DNA of 31,553 bases from CAYXDR01 sp046498185 (GCA_046498185.1 JAWOBE010000010.1:1-31553), one strand, 5' to 3'. Positions 7,351 through 15,826 are shown, counted from the first letter of the stretch. Numbers and translations: made by a program. Notes: generated by a model not told the origin, from the letters alone.

Positions 7351-7794
7351 TCATCCGATTATCTCCACTCTGCCACCGGCAGCCTCTATCTTTTGGCAAG
7401 CCGTCCTGCTCGCTCTGTGGACCTCAACAACAAGAGGCGTCGAAACCACTCCGCCGCCAAGCAATTTCACCCCATCTTTCACATTACTGATCAGTCCTGC
7501 CTCCCTGAGTGCATTCGTGTCGACATGAGCGTTATTCTGAAATTTATCTAAATCTTTAACATTTATGGTAGCATAATTCTTTTTAAATATATTTGTAAAG
7601 CCACGCTTAGGGAGTCGCCTCTGCAAAGGCATCTGGCCCCCTTCAAACCCCGCCTTCGTCCCTCGGCCGGACCTCGAATTCTGACCCTTGTGCCCTCTTC
7701 CGGCGGTTTTCCCGTTCCCTGATCCAGGCCCGCGTGCCACTCTTTTTCTGCTTTTTACCGCACCTTTTGCGGGTGAAAGCTCATTAATCCTCAT
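7351..7794 (-). CDS. rplO: 50S ribosomal protein L15
   Basis: A 147-aa L15, a late-assembling 50S protein. The N-terminal half is Gly/Arg-rich and extended (GPGSGNGKTAGRGHKGQNSR, then GGQMPLQRRLPKRGF) and penetrates 23S rRNA; the C-terminal half is the globular L18e/L15 fold. The ATG at 7794 is 7 nt after a G-run and starts MRINELSP like the family; a GTG one codon upstream is possible. Confidence 0.98.
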   Translation of the reverse strand: MRINELSPAKGAVKSRKRVARGPGSGNGKTAGRGHKGQNSRSGRGTKAGFEGGQMPLQRRLPKRGFTNIFKKNYATINVKDLDKFQNNAHVDTNALREAGLISNVKDGVKLLGGGVVSTPLVVEVHRASRTACQKIEAAGGRVEIIG

Positions 7795-7812
7795 CACAGC
7801 GCCCCCCCTGCA

Positions 7813-7992
7813 TTACTCTCCGACCTTGACCATGGAAACAACTTTTGAGATCATTCCACGGATTGCCGGCGTGTTTTCCAGTTCCACCGTTTTATGCAGC
7901 TTCGTTAGGCCGAGTCCCCGGAGCGTCGCACGAATTTTCTCGTTTTTTCCAATTCCGCTCCTGACAAGAGTTACTTTTATAGTTCCAGACAT
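7813..7992 (-). CDS. rpmD: 50S ribosomal protein L30
   Basis: A 59-aa protein beginning MSGTIKVTLVRSGIGKNEKI and ending VSMVKVGE. The motif RATLRGLGLTKLHKTVELE followed by TPAIRGMI is the bacterial L30 signature. The ATG at 7992 lies a few bases after GGGA. It sits between rpsE (20 nt) and rplO (18 nt), as in most bacteria that keep L30. Confidence 0.97.
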   Translation of the reverse strand: MSGTIKVTLVRSGIGKNEKIRATLRGLGLTKLHKTVELENTPAIRGMISKVVSMVKVGE

Positions 7993-8012
7993 AAATTTTT
8001 CCCGTCACTTTA

Positions 8013-8510
8013 TCAGTTGATAAGTTCCTCAACGGCTTTACCCCTTCTACGTGCAAACTCTTCCGGCGAGCGAAGCGAGCGCAAACCTGCAACCGTTGCT
8101 CGGACTAAATTGTGCGGGTTGTGAGATCCAAGGCACTTAGTCAAAATATTTTGTATGCCAGCAGCTTCCAGCACTGCCCGCACCGCACCACCTGCTATTA
8201 CCCCGGTTCCCGGCCTGGCAGGCTTCAGCAATACGCGTCCGGCCCCCCACTGCCCGATCACTTCATGAGGAATGCTGGCCTCCCGCAACGGCACTGGTTT
8301 CATATCCTTCCGCGCCTTTTCCACACCTTTCCTGATCGCCTCCGGCACCTGGTTTGCCTTGCCCACACCGCTTCCTACAGAACCGTTTCCATCACCTACA
8401 ACCACAATCGCACTGAAACTGAAACGGCGGCCGCCTTTAACCACCTTTGCAACCCGGTTTATGAAAACTACCTTTTCTACTAACTGGTTCTCCGCTTCTT
8501 CTCTAATCAA
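8013..8510 (-). CDS. rpsE: 30S ribosomal protein S5
   Basis: A 165-aa S5 that binds 16S rRNA near the mRNA entry site and influences decoding accuracy. The double-stranded-RNA-binding N-terminal domain carries INRVAKVVKGGRRFSFSA and the GDGNGSVGSGVGKA loop; the C-terminal domain has AGGAVRAVLEAAGI and the LGSHNPHNLVRAT motif. Two TTG starts are possible. TTG at 8510 has AGGAG 8 nt upstream and gives an N-terminus of normal length (MIREEAENQLVEKVV). TTG at 8531 would add 7 residues but lies only 3 nt from a GGAGG. I prefer 8510. Confidence 0.96.
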   Translation of the reverse strand: MIREEAENQLVEKVVFINRVAKVVKGGRRFSFSAIVVVGDGNGSVGSGVGKANQVPEAIRKGVEKARKDMKPVPLREASIPHEVIGQWGAGRVLLKPARPGTGVIAGGAVRAVLEAAGIQNILTKCLGSHNPHNLVRATVAGLRSLRSPEEFARRRGKAVEELIN

Positions 8511-8558
8511 TACCCTGTCTCCTGATTCCAAGAACCTCCAACAAAGGAGGAAAAGCGT

Positions 8559-8927
8559 TTAGAACTCCAACCCTTGCGCCCTGGCCGCCTCAGACAACTC
8601 TTTAACACGACCGTGATATAGAAATCCGTTTCGGTCGAAAACGACCTTCTTGATTCCCTTCTCCAACGCACCCGCGGCAACAGCGGCGCCAACCTTTGCT
8701 CCCCCCTTTTTGTTCCCTCCGCTGCCGGCGATCTCCGGCTTTAATTCTCTGCTCAACGAGGAGGCCTCAACGAGAGTTTTTCCAGTTGTATCATCAATAA
8801 TCTGTGCGTAAATATTCCGGGAACTTCTATAGACACATAAACGCGGCCTTTCGGTAGTACCGCGAATCTTCCTCCGCACCCGCTTTCGCCTCTTAATTCT
8901 TGACTCGCGTCTGTTGAAGGCGCTCAT
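8559..8927 (-). CDS. rplR: 50S ribosomal protein L18
   Basis: A 122-aa L18 that links 5S rRNA to the 50S central protuberance with L5. The basic N-terminus (RRESRIKRRKRVRRKIRGT) is followed by ERPRLCVYRSSRNIYAQIID, and the C-terminus has KKVVFDRNGFLYHGRVKEL, all family hallmarks. The ATG at 8927 follows GGTGG. It is separated from rplF by 94 nt of AT-rich DNA in which I see no other signal. Confidence 0.98.
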   Translation of the reverse strand: MSAFNRRESRIKRRKRVRRKIRGTTERPRLCVYRSSRNIYAQIIDDTTGKTLVEASSLSRELKPEIAGSGGNKKGGAKVGAAVAAGALEKGIKKVVFDRNGFLYHGRVKELSEAARAQGLEF

Positions 8928-9021
8928 ATGTCGTCCACCTCACACTTAAAAATTTAAATATAATTTCCATCACCGCAGTCGTTGCCCAGCGTTTCCCTCT
9001 TATCAACTTAATTAATTGGGC

Positions 9022-9555
9022 TTAAGCTCCGGCCTTTCCGGCTTTTCTTCGCACCATCTCTCCGGCATACCTAACCCCTTTACCCTTGTATGGCTCCGGC
9101 GGTCTGAACGCTCTGATCTTGGCGCATGTCAAGCCCAAAAGCTCCTTGTCTATCCCACTTACAATCATTTTCCCACGGTCCACTGTAGCATCAATGCCGT
9201 CCGGAAGAGGAAACTCCACAGGCTGCGAATAACCAAGATTCAAAACAGCCGTACGACCTTTCATTTCCGCCCGGTAACCGACGCCTACAATCTCCAAAAT
9301 TTTCTGGAACCCGCTGCTGACACCTGTCACCATATTATCCAAAAGCATTCTCGAAAGGCCATGCACCGACATCGATTCTTTACTATCGTCAAACCGTGTA
9401 ACGGTTACCGTTCGACCATCGATATCGACCTTAACATTAGGATGAATCCGCCTTCGCAGCTCCCCCTTCGGCCCCTTTGCGACCACCGAATCTCCTTCCA
9501 GAACTACGTCGACACCATCCGGTATCGTAATAGGCTTTTTACCGACCCGTGACAT
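9022..9555 (-). CDS. rplF: 50S ribosomal protein L6
   Basis: A 177-aa L6, two tandem alpha/beta repeats near the factor-binding stalk base. It begins MSRVGKKPITIPDGVDV; the C-terminal repeat carries the signature PEPYKGKGVRYAGEMVRRKAGKAG. The ATG at 9555 is 6 nt after GGAGG; a TTG one codon upstream is too close to the Shine-Dalgarno. Confidence 0.98.
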   Translation of the reverse strand: MSRVGKKPITIPDGVDVVLEGDSVVAKGPKGELRRRIHPNVKVDIDGRTVTVTRFDDSKESMSVHGLSRMLLDNMVTGVSSGFQKILEIVGVGYRAEMKGRTAVLNLGYSQPVEFPLPDGIDATVDRGKMIVSGIDKELLGLTCAKIRAFRPPEPYKGKGVRYAGEMVRRKAGKAGA

Positions 9556-9623
9556 CAATTTCCTCCACGATACGTCTTGAAAACTACTTTTATAGCTTCA
9601 AATAAAGTTTAGCATGGAAAAGT

Positions 9624-10022
9624 CTACCATACAGAGCAGACAACTTCCCCTCCGACACCCTGCTCCCGTGCCTGTTTATCCGTGACGAGCCCTTTGGATG
9701 TCGAGACTATATTTATCCCGAAACCACCCAGAATGGCAGGAATTTCATCGTGGCGGCAGTACACCCTGCGGCTGGGTTTGCTTATGCGTTTCAATCCCCC
9801 TATTACAGGCAGACCATGCTCGTCGTAATTCAAAAATACCCGGATCATTCTGTGCCGACCATCCGAGATGATACGAAAATTTTTTATATAGCCTTCCGCC
9901 TTCAAAACCTTGGCTATATTAATCTTCATCCGCGAACCGGGTATATCCGTCGAGTCATGCGAAGCCCTTGCCGCATTACGTATCCTGGTAAGCATGTCGG
10001 CTATTGGATCAGTCATTGTCAT
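9624..10022 (-). CDS. rpsH: 30S ribosomal protein S8
   Basis: A 132-aa S8, a primary binder of the central domain of 16S rRNA and, in E. coli, the repressor of the spc operon. It starts MTMTDPIADMLTRIRNA. The C-terminal STSKGLVTDKQAREQGVGGE is the conserved rRNA-contact region. The ATG at 10022 is 8 nt after a GGGG. Confidence 0.98.
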   Translation of the reverse strand: MTMTDPIADMLTRIRNAARASHDSTDIPGSRMKINIAKVLKAEGYIKNFRIISDGRHRMIRVFLNYDEHGLPVIGGLKRISKPSRRVYCRHDEIPAILGGFGINIVSTSKGLVTDKQAREQGVGGEVVCSVW

Positions 10023-10066
10023 TTCCGTAACCCCTCGAGAGCTAAGGCGCCCTCCAATCTTTCAAA

Positions 10067-10252
10067 CTACCAGCTCGATTTAACGACACCCGGAATCTCT
10101 CCCCTGGAAGACATGTTCCTGAAACAGATCCGGCATATTCCAAATTTCCTGAGGAACGCCCGGCTTCTCCCGCATATGGGGCACCTGTTATAAGCCCGGG
10201 TGGTAAACTTTTGTTTCCTCATTGCTTTTGCGATAAGCGACTTTTTGGCCAA
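10067..10252 (-). CDS. rpsZ: 30S ribosomal protein S14, zinc type Z
   Basis: A 61-aa short S14 with a C-X2-C-X12-C-X2-C zinc ribbon (Cys24, Cys27, Cys40, Cys43), located in the 30S head. The length and the motif RCPICGRSRAFLRKFGIC mark the zinc type and not the ~100-aa Cys-free form. The C-terminus GEIPGVVKSSW is typical. The start is TTG at 10252, 4-5 nt after GGGAGGA, which gives the family N-terminus MAKKSLIAK. It lies 16 nt after rplE. Confidence 0.97.
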   Translation of the reverse strand: MAKKSLIAKAMRKQKFTTRAYNRCPICGRSRAFLRKFGICRICFRNMSSRGEIPGVVKSSW

Positions 10253-10268
10253 AGCTTCCTCCCTTGAT

Positions 10269-10808
10269 CTAGCTTCGGAACGGCATTCCAAGTTGTTTCA
10301 TCAAGAACATCCCCTCCGTGTCGTTTCTCGCAGTGGTGACAATCGACACATTGAGTCCTTTCGACCCTTCGATCTTATCATAGTCGATCTCAGGGAAAAT
10401 TATGTGCTCTTTAATTCCGATCGTGCAGTTCCCACGTCCGTCAAACACTTTCGTCGACAGCCCCCTGAAATCCCGAACCCTCGGAAGGCCGATATTGAAA
10501 AGTTTGTCGAGAAAATCATACATACGTCCGCGACGCAGTGTCACCATGCACCCTATCGGCATACCCTGTCGAAGCTTAAACCCGGCGATTGAACGCTTGG
10601 CTTTAGTCACAACGGCCCTCTGTCCAGCAATAAGAGAAAGCTCTTCAACTCCCCCATCGAGCACTTTTATGTTCTGGATCGCCTCACCCAGTCCCATATT
10701 CAGGACAACCGATTTAAGATAAGGCACGGCCATTATGCTCTTATAGTCGAACTCTTTCATCATAGCCGGAACCACTTCCTTTAAATATTTTTCCTTTAAT
10801 CGAGACAA
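10269..10808 (-). CDS. rplE: 50S ribosomal protein L5
   Basis: A 179-aa L5, a 5S rRNA binder that contacts P-site tRNA and forms the S13 bridge. It starts MSRLKEKYLKEVVPAMMKEF; inside are VVLNMGLGEAIQN, QRAVVTKAKRSIAGFKLRQG, and LPRVRDFRGLSTKVFDGRGN, the core family motifs. TTG at 10808 lies about 7 nt after GGAGG and gives exactly the usual length. The open frame extends 33 codons further upstream but those residues do not resemble L5. Confidence 0.98.
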   Translation of the reverse strand: MSRLKEKYLKEVVPAMMKEFDYKSIMAVPYLKSVVLNMGLGEAIQNIKVLDGGVEELSLIAGQRAVVTKAKRSIAGFKLRQGMPIGCMVTLRRGRMYDFLDKLFNIGLPRVRDFRGLSTKVFDGRGNCTIGIKEHIIFPEIDYDKIEGSKGLNVSIVTTARNDTEGMFLMKQLGMPFRS

Positions 10809-10848
10809 AGATCCCTCCTCACCCCCACATAACCATTCCCTACAACCG

Positions 10849-11181
10849 CTATCTATCCATCGGTTCGTTGCATTTTTTGCAAACGCGTACCTTGCTATTA
10901 TCCTCAAGCGTACGCATTCCTACCCGCGTAGCTTCCGTGCACCTATTACACACAATCATTACGTTCGAAATCTCAATAGGGTTTTCTTTCTCGATGATTC
11001 CACCCTGAGCTGTCTGTGCACTCGGCTTGGCGTGTCGTTTGACAATATTCACCTTTTCCACCAGCACTCGGCCCTTATCCGCGTCTATCTTAAGCACGGT
11101 GCCAATCTTTCCCTTATCCTTGCCGGTGACTACGATCACCTTGTCGTCTTTTCTTATCCTTGGACGTTTAACTTTCCGCAC
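10849..11181 (-). CDS. rplX: 50S ribosomal protein L24 with C-terminal Cys pairs
   Basis: A 110-aa L24, an early 23S rRNA assembly initiator near the exit tunnel. The KOW motif is in KVIVVTGKDKGKIGTVLKI (about 14-32), followed by VEKVNIVKRHAKPS. The C-terminal half has Cys78-X2-Cys81 and Cys101-X2-Cys104, a zinc-ribbon-like arrangement seen in many but not all bacterial L24 proteins. The start is GTG at 11181 with a GGAG 10 nt upstream. Confidence 0.98.
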   Translation of the reverse strand: MRKVKRPRIRKDDKVIVVTGKDKGKIGTVLKIDADKGRVLVEKVNIVKRHAKPSAQTAQGGIIEKENPIEISNVMIVCNRCTEATRVGMRTLEDNSKVRVCKKCNEPMDR

Positions 11182-11218
11182 GGTATCTTCGCTCCCGCTC
11201 CGACAGCTCTCCAGTGCT

Positions 11219-11587
11219 CTAAAGCACTTCAGGAGCCAATGAAATAATTTTCATGAAGTTCTTAGCCCGCAACTCCCTCGCCACGGGCCCAAAAATTCGT
11301 GTGCCGATGGGCTCTTTCTGTTGGTTAATCAGCACCGCAGAATTCTCATCAAACTTTATATAGGAACCGTCTTGGCGGCGGATCTCCTTCGCGGTACGCA
11401 CGATCACGGCCTTCGCCACATCGCCTTTTTTAACTTTTGAATTGGGCATGGCTTCTTTCACCGAAACGACGATAATATCACCAACTGTCGCATATCGCCT
11501 TTTGGAGCCTCCAAGCACTTTAATGCACAACACGAGCTTTGCCCCTGAATTATCAGCCACTTTCAATTTAGTTTCAGTCTGTATCAT
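11219..11587 (-). CDS. rplN: 50S ribosomal protein L14
   Basis: A 122-aa L14, which forms intersubunit bridges to helix 44 of 16S rRNA and binds RsfS. It starts MIQTETKLKVADNSGAK and contains VLGGSKRRYATVGDIIVVSV and the C-terminal IFGPVARELRAKNFMKIISL, an almost canonical sequence. The ATG is at 11587. It follows rpsQ after 62 nt. Confidence 0.99.
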   Translation of the reverse strand: MIQTETKLKVADNSGAKLVLCIKVLGGSKRRYATVGDIIVVSVKEAMPNSKVKKGDVAKAVIVRTAKEIRRQDGSYIKFDENSAVLINQQKEPIGTRIFGPVARELRAKNFMKIISLAPEVL

Positions 11588-11649
11588 TTTCCCGGCTCCA
11601 ACAAGTCCCCATCAGGCAAACACCCGACCGGCCCCGCCCAACAATTTTA

Positions 11650-11913
11650 CTACTCTATAGCTTCCCGTTCAATTCTTGAAATCACCTGCCACCGCTTTCT
11701 TCTACTGACCGGTCGGCTCTCGATGATTTGCACCTTATCTCCGACACGACACGCACCGTTCGGGTCATGTACCATGTATTTAGCCCTACGTCTCACAAAC
11801 TTCCTGTAAACACGATGCTTGCTCAATCGTTCGACCAAAACCACCACGGTCTTTTCCATCTTGTCGCTGATAACCGTGCCGAAAAGCTTCCTTCGCGATC
11901 CACGCTCTGCCAT
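11650..11913 (-). CDS. rpsQ: 30S ribosomal protein S17
   Basis: An 87-aa OB-fold protein, a primary binder of the 5' domain of 16S rRNA. Motifs are GTVISDKMEKTVVVLVE, KHRVYRKFVRRRAKYMVHD, and GDKVQIIESRPVSRRKRW. The ATG at 11913 comes 2 nt after a GAGGGAG, a tight but purine-rich site. It is 12 nt after rpmC. Confidence 0.98.
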   Translation of the reverse strand: MAERGSRRKLFGTVISDKMEKTVVVLVERLSKHRVYRKFVRRRAKYMVHDPNGACRVGDKVQIIESRPVSRRKRWQVISRIEREAIE

Positions 11914-11925
11914 TACTCCCTCGCC

Positions 11926-12129
11926 CTATTCATCTGTCCCGGAAACAGCCTTTTCACGAAGCACTGTCTTGACCCTTGCAAGATCACGTTTCGACTTCAC
12001 GATCATAGCCGTATTCCCAAGCTGCCCTGTGGCTTTCTGAAATCTCAGATTGAAAAGCTCCTCAGACAATTCCCTGGCCCTACCATCAAGTTCGTCCGAC
12101 CCCAGTTCCCTCAATTCATTCGCCTTCAT
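11926..12129 (-). CDS. rpmC: 50S ribosomal protein L29
   Basis: A 67-aa two-helix protein at the tunnel exit, near the docking site for SRP and trigger factor. The motif ELSEELFNLRFQKATGQLGN and the downstream SKRDLARVKTVLRE are diagnostic. The ATG overlaps the rplP stop as ATGA (4 nt), which suggests coupled translation. Confidence 0.98.
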   Translation of the reverse strand: MKANELRELGSDELDGRARELSEELFNLRFQKATGQLGNTAMIVKSKRDLARVKTVLREKAVSGTDE

Positions 12130-12542
12130 ACTTCCGTGCTCCTGCTCACAAATTTGGTCGCAAACGGTAGTTTATGCCCGGCGAGCCGGAACGCCTCACT
12201 GGCCACATCGGCATCAACGCCTTCCAGCTCATAAAGCATTCGCCCAGGTTTAACGACGGCAACCCAACCCTCAGGCGCGCCTTTCCCTTTTCCCATCCTG
12301 GTCTCGGCCGGCTTTTTACAGACCGGTTTGTCAGGAAAAACCCGGATCCAAACCTTTCCACCACGCTTTACATGACGCGTTACGGCGATTCGCGCTGATT
12401 CGATTTGATGAGCACTCATCAATCCGCATTCAAGGGCCTGCAAACCGAAATCACCGAACTCCAAACTTGAACCACGCAAAGCCTTTCCCCGCATTCTTCC
12501 CTTTTGTTTTTTACGATATTTTACTTTCTTTGGGCTTAGCAT
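12126..12542 (-). CDS. rplP: 50S ribosomal protein L16
   Basis: A 138-aa L16 beside the A-site tRNA elbow on the 50S. It starts MLSPKKVKYRKKQKGRMRG and contains FGDFGLQALECGLMSAHQIE, IRVFPDKPVCKKPAETRMGK and GAPEGWVAVVKPGRMLYEL. The ATG is at 12542, 42 nt after rpsC. Confidence 0.99.
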   Translation of the reverse strand: MLSPKKVKYRKKQKGRMRGKALRGSSLEFGDFGLQALECGLMSAHQIESARIAVTRHVKRGGKVWIRVFPDKPVCKKPAETRMGKGKGAPEGWVAVVKPGRMLYELEGVDADVASEAFRLAGHKLPFATKFVSRSTEV

Positions 12543-12584
12543 TGGACGATCCTGTTAGCTAATAATTAAAAATTACTAATCTTA

Positions 12585-13220
12585 TCATCGCTTTTCAGGC
12601 AATATTTCACCTTTAAAAATAGTCACTTTAACACCGATGACGCCATAAGTCGTAAACGCTTCTGCAAATCCATAGTCGATATCCGCGCGCAGGGTGTGTA
12701 GCGGTACCCGCCCTTCCCGATACCACTCACGTCTTGCCATTTCCGCTCCCCCGAGCCTCCCTGCACAAGAAATCTTGATACCGAGTGCCCCAAGCCTAAG
12801 CGCTGAAGTCACCGCCTTTTTCATCACGCGCCTGAAGGCCATCCTTCTAACCAGCTGCATCGCCACGTTTTCAGCCACCAGCTGTGCCTCCACCTCGGCC
12901 TTCCTGACCTCTTGGATATCGATTATTATTTCCCGTTTTATATGATTCTCGAGATCCTTCTTCAGCTTCTCTATCTCGGCGCCCTTCTTGCCGATTATTA
13001 TACCCGGCCGGGCAGTATGAAGCCGAATCCTTACTTTATTTGCAGCGCGTTCGATCTCTATTCTTGCTACACCAGCCTGACTCACACGTTCTTTCAAAAA
13101 TCGCCGGATGCGATGGTCCTCGTAAACGTACTTGCTGAATTCCCTGCCGCCGAACCAGCGTGAGTCCCAATTTCGATAGCTTCCCAATCTAAAACCGATT
13201 GGATGCACTTTTTGTCCCAA
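12585..13220 (-). CDS. rpsC: 30S ribosomal protein S3
   Basis: A 211-aa S3 at the mRNA entry tunnel, with helicase activity in other bacteria. It starts MGQKVHPIGFRLG. The type II KH domain carries the GXXG loop Gly77-Lys-Lys-Gly80; the C-terminal domain contains GRLGGAEMARREWYREGRVP and DIDYGFAEAFTTYGVIGVKV. The start is TTG at 13220, 6 nt after GGAGG. Confidence 0.99.
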   Translation of the reverse strand: MGQKVHPIGFRLGSYRNWDSRWFGGREFSKYVYEDHRIRRFLKERVSQAGVARIEIERAANKVRIRLHTARPGIIIGKKGAEIEKLKKDLENHIKREIIIDIQEVRKAEVEAQLVAENVAMQLVRRMAFRRVMKKAVTSALRLGALGIKISCAGRLGGAEMARREWYREGRVPLHTLRADIDYGFAEAFTTYGVIGVKVTIFKGEILPEKR

Positions 13221-13273
13221 GATTAACCTCCACTAATATGAATAGTACCGTCGCAAAAGGGATTTATTCTTAT

Positions 13274-13606
13274 TTACAATTCATCCAGAATCACCGTCAA
13301 ATGACTTGTTCTTTTCCTAATCCTGGTAGCCCTGCCCTGTGCGCGGGGACGCCACCTTTTAAGCGTGGGTCCCTCGTTTCCATAAATTCTTTTGATATAC
13401 AAAGAATCAACATCAAAGCCATTGTTGTGCTCCGCATTCGCCACGGCAGAGTCTATAACCTTTTTTATAAACCTTGCGCTCTTCTGCGGAGCGTATGCCA
13501 GCATAAGCAGAGCATCCTCAACCCTCTTGCCACGTACTTCATTCATTAGCAGCCTGGCTTTTCTTGGTGATATTCTAACAAAACGTGCTTCAGCTTTTGT
13601 CTCCAT
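13274..13606 (-). CDS. rplV: 50S ribosomal protein L22
   Basis: A 110-aa L22 whose long beta-hairpin lines the exit tunnel constriction and is a known macrolide-resistance site. Motifs are RFVRISPRKARLLMNEVRGK, KKVIDSAVANAEHNNG, and the tunnel loop RWRPRAQGRATRIRKRTSH. The ATG at 13606 gives the usual N-terminus and length. An ATG three codons upstream (13615) is also open but only 2 nt from GGAG. Confidence 0.97.
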   Translation of the reverse strand: METKAEARFVRISPRKARLLMNEVRGKRVEDALLMLAYAPQKSARFIKKVIDSAVANAEHNNGFDVDSLYIKRIYGNEGPTLKRWRPRAQGRATRIRKRTSHLTVILDEL

Positions 13607-13639
13607 GACAGTCATTTCTCCGGATCCAGCAAACAGCCC

Positions 13640-13930
13640 TTACTTCTTTTTGCCTTTCAATTTGGATTTCTTATCACCGGCGTGGCCAAAAAAAGTCCTA
13701 GTCGGTGCGAACTCCCCGAGCTTATGCCCGACCATATCCTCGGTGACGAATACTGGAAGGAATTTTCTGCCGTTATGAACGGCAAATGTGACCCCAACGA
13801 ATTCTGGCAAAACAGTCGACCTCCTGGACCAGGTCTTTATGATTTTTCTACTCATCGTCTCGTTGGAGACCTGAACCTTCTTCATCACATGGTCATCGAC
13901 GAAAGGCCCTTTTTTAAGCGATCTTGGCAA
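13640..13930 (-). CDS. rpsS: 30S ribosomal protein S19
   Basis: A 96-aa S19 of the 30S head, bridging to the 50S with S13. It starts MPRSLKKGPFVDDHVMKKV and contains IKTWSRRSTVLPEFVG, FVTEDMVGHKLGEFAPTRTF, and a Lys-rich tail. The start is TTG at 13930, 7 nt after GGAGG. The 94-nt gap to rplB shows no recognisable element. Confidence 0.98.
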   Translation of the reverse strand: MPRSLKKGPFVDDHVMKKVQVSNETMSRKIIKTWSRRSTVLPEFVGVTFAVHNGRKFLPVFVTEDMVGHKLGEFAPTRTFFGHAGDKKSKLKGKKK

Positions 13931-14024
13931 AACCCTTCCTCCTTCTACTGTCTTCGCCTGGCAACGGCCGTAAATTCAACGAAATCAAATAATTCCCAAA
14001 TAAAATCTAAATACCCCAACGCCG

Positions 14025-14852
14025 CTACTTTTTACCTCTCCTCCTGATAATCATCCTGTCGCTGGCCTTTTCTACCCTGGTCCTGTACCCTTTTGTCGGC
14101 ACACCCCAAGGTGTAACAGGATGACGTCCTCCAGAGGATTTCCCTTCTCCACCGCCGTGCGGGTGATCTACCGGGTTCATAGCCACACCCCTGACGCTCG
14201 GTCGTTTGCCGAGCCATCGGTTTCTACCGGCCTTCCCTATGGATTTTTTCTCATGCTCAAGGTTTCCCACCTGCCCGACGGTAGCTCGGCAATCGAGGTG
14301 AATCATCCTCACCTCACCTGAAGGCAACTTTACCTGTGCATATTTACCTTCTTTCGCCATGAGCTGGGCTGACCCTCCGGCGCTCCTGACAAGCTGCCCC
14401 CCGTGTCCTATATGAAGCTCTATATTATGCACGTGAGTTCCCAAGGGCATCTCTCTCAACGGTAGAGAATTTCCTACGCGGATCTCGGCCCCGAGCCCAG
14501 ACATAACTTTATCACCCGCCTTCAGATGATTAGGCGCAAGCATATAGCGTTTTTCCCCGTCGGCATAATGAAGCAAAGCTATCCTCGCTGAACGGTTAGG
14601 ATCGTACTCTACTGACGCCACGCTGGCGGGAACCCCGTCCTTGTTGCGCCTGAAATCGATAACACGGTATTTGCGTTTATGACCACCGCCTCTGTGCCGT
14701 GTCGTGGTCCGTCCAAAAGAATTCCTTCCACCCGATTTCGGCAGAAACTTTACGAGGCTCTTTTCAGGGGTACCCCGCGTTATCTCCTCAAAATCCGAAT
14801 ATCCCTGAAACCTTCTACCTGGTGATGTTGGCTTACTTGTTTTGATGCCCAT
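14025..14852 (-). CDS. rplB: 50S ribosomal protein L2
   Basis: A 275-aa L2, the large-subunit protein needed for subunit joining and peptidyl transferase assembly. It starts MGIKTSKPTSPGRRFQGY and contains GGGHKRKYRVIDFRRNKDGV, RSAGGSAQLMAKEGKYAQVK and the near-invariant NPVDHPHGGGEGKSSGGRHP, whose histidine lies near the catalytic centre. The ATG is at 14852. The length is normal. Confidence 0.99.
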   Translation of the reverse strand: MGIKTSKPTSPGRRFQGYSDFEEITRGTPEKSLVKFLPKSGGRNSFGRTTTRHRGGGHKRKYRVIDFRRNKDGVPASVASVEYDPNRSARIALLHYADGEKRYMLAPNHLKAGDKVMSGLGAEIRVGNSLPLREMPLGTHVHNIELHIGHGGQLVRSAGGSAQLMAKEGKYAQVKLPSGEVRMIHLDCRATVGQVGNLEHEKKSIGKAGRNRWLGKRPSVRGVAMNPVDHPHGGGEGKSSGGRHPVTPWGVPTKGYRTRVEKASDRMIIRRRGKK

Positions 14853-14890
14853 AATTACGACTCCGTGAGTTTCCCGTATTCCCGGAAAAC

Positions 14891-15178
14891 CTACATTCCT
14901 TCAAAAAACTCCACTTTTTCACCTGGTGCCAGACGAACGACCGCCTTCTTCCAATCCGGCCTTTTCCCTAAATTTCTTCCCATCCTGCGGCTCTTTCCCC
15001 TTACATTCATCGTTCGCACGTCGACGACCTTGGTCTTCAGCAGTTTTTCCACCGCTTTGCGTACCTCGATCTTGTTTGCTCCGGGATGAACCTTGAAAGT
15101 CACCTGGTTGGAAGATTCCTTCTGCACGGTGGACTTTTCCGTTATCCGTGGCTCTTTTATTATTTGATAAATGTCCAC
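14891..15178 (-). CDS. rplW: 50S ribosomal protein L23
   Basis: A 95-aa L23 at the tunnel exit, the docking site for trigger factor and SRP. It opens MDIYQIIKEPRITEKSTVQ and contains FKVHPGANKIEVRKAVEKLL and the VRTMNVRGKSRRMGR loop. The start GTG at 15178 shares its first G with the rplD stop (TAGTG, 1-nt overlap), which implies coupled reinitiation. Confidence 0.98.
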   Translation of the reverse strand: MDIYQIIKEPRITEKSTVQKESSNQVTFKVHPGANKIEVRKAVEKLLKTKVVDVRTMNVRGKSRRMGRNLGKRPDWKKAVVRLAPGEKVEFFEGM

Positions 15179-15801
15179 TATGAAACCAATGCCTCCTGAA
15201 GCTTCTCTACCACTGACTTATCAATCAGCAAATGATCATGGGTAAGGATGTCATAAACGTTAATCCCCTCGGCCTTCATAACCTTAACCCATGGCACATT
15301 CCTCGAAGACCGGTCAAGGCCTTCCTCCATCTCTGGAATTACAATCAAGGCTTTTCTAACATCGAACTTTTTAATCGCCCCAGCGAAAGTCTTGGTTTTC
15401 CCATCTGGGATGGAAAATCCGTCAACTACAATCAGCTTCTCTTCCCCCAGCTTATCACTTAGGGCCATACGCAAAGCACTTTTGCGGACTTTCCTGGAAA
15501 CTTTTCGATCATAACTTCTCGGCTGAGGACCGAACGCCACTCCTCCACCGCGTCTTATCGGCGCGCCTGCATCCCCAACTCGGGCTCGTCCGGTTCCCTT
15601 CTGGCGCCACAACTTTGCACCGGAATGGTCAACATCCGAGCGACCCTTGACCGCAGCTGTTCCCGCCCTACGCCGCGCCAGCTGGGCTATCACCACTTCG
15701 TGAAGGACATGTTTTTTAACCGGCACTGCGAATACCCTTTCGGACAGCTCCAGTTCGCCTACCTTTTCCTTCTCCAGATTATACACATCAACTACAGCCA
15801 T
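15178..15801 (-). CDS. rplD: 50S ribosomal protein L4
   Basis: A 207-aa L4 with a long loop that reaches the exit tunnel; in E. coli it represses the S10 operon. The loop carries the conserved LWRQKGTGRARVGDAGAPIR followed by GGGVAFGPQPRSY. The C-terminal half has LIVVDGFSIPDGKTK and VYDILTHDHLLIDKSVVEKL. The ATG is at 15801, 25 nt after rplC. Confidence 0.98.
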   Translation of the reverse strand: MAVVDVYNLEKEKVGELELSERVFAVPVKKHVLHEVVIAQLARRRAGTAAVKGRSDVDHSGAKLWRQKGTGRARVGDAGAPIRRGGGVAFGPQPRSYDRKVSRKVRKSALRMALSDKLGEEKLIVVDGFSIPDGKTKTFAGAIKKFDVRKALIVIPEMEEGLDRSSRNVPWVKVMKAEGINVYDILTHDHLLIDKSVVEKLQEALVS

Positions 15802-15826
15802 TTCGCTTTCGACCTTCCTACCTCGC

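Noticed and set aside
10809..10907. N-terminal extension of L5 by 33 codons
   Set aside because: The upstream residues do not resemble L5, while the TTG at 10808 has a GGAGG and gives the exact family length.
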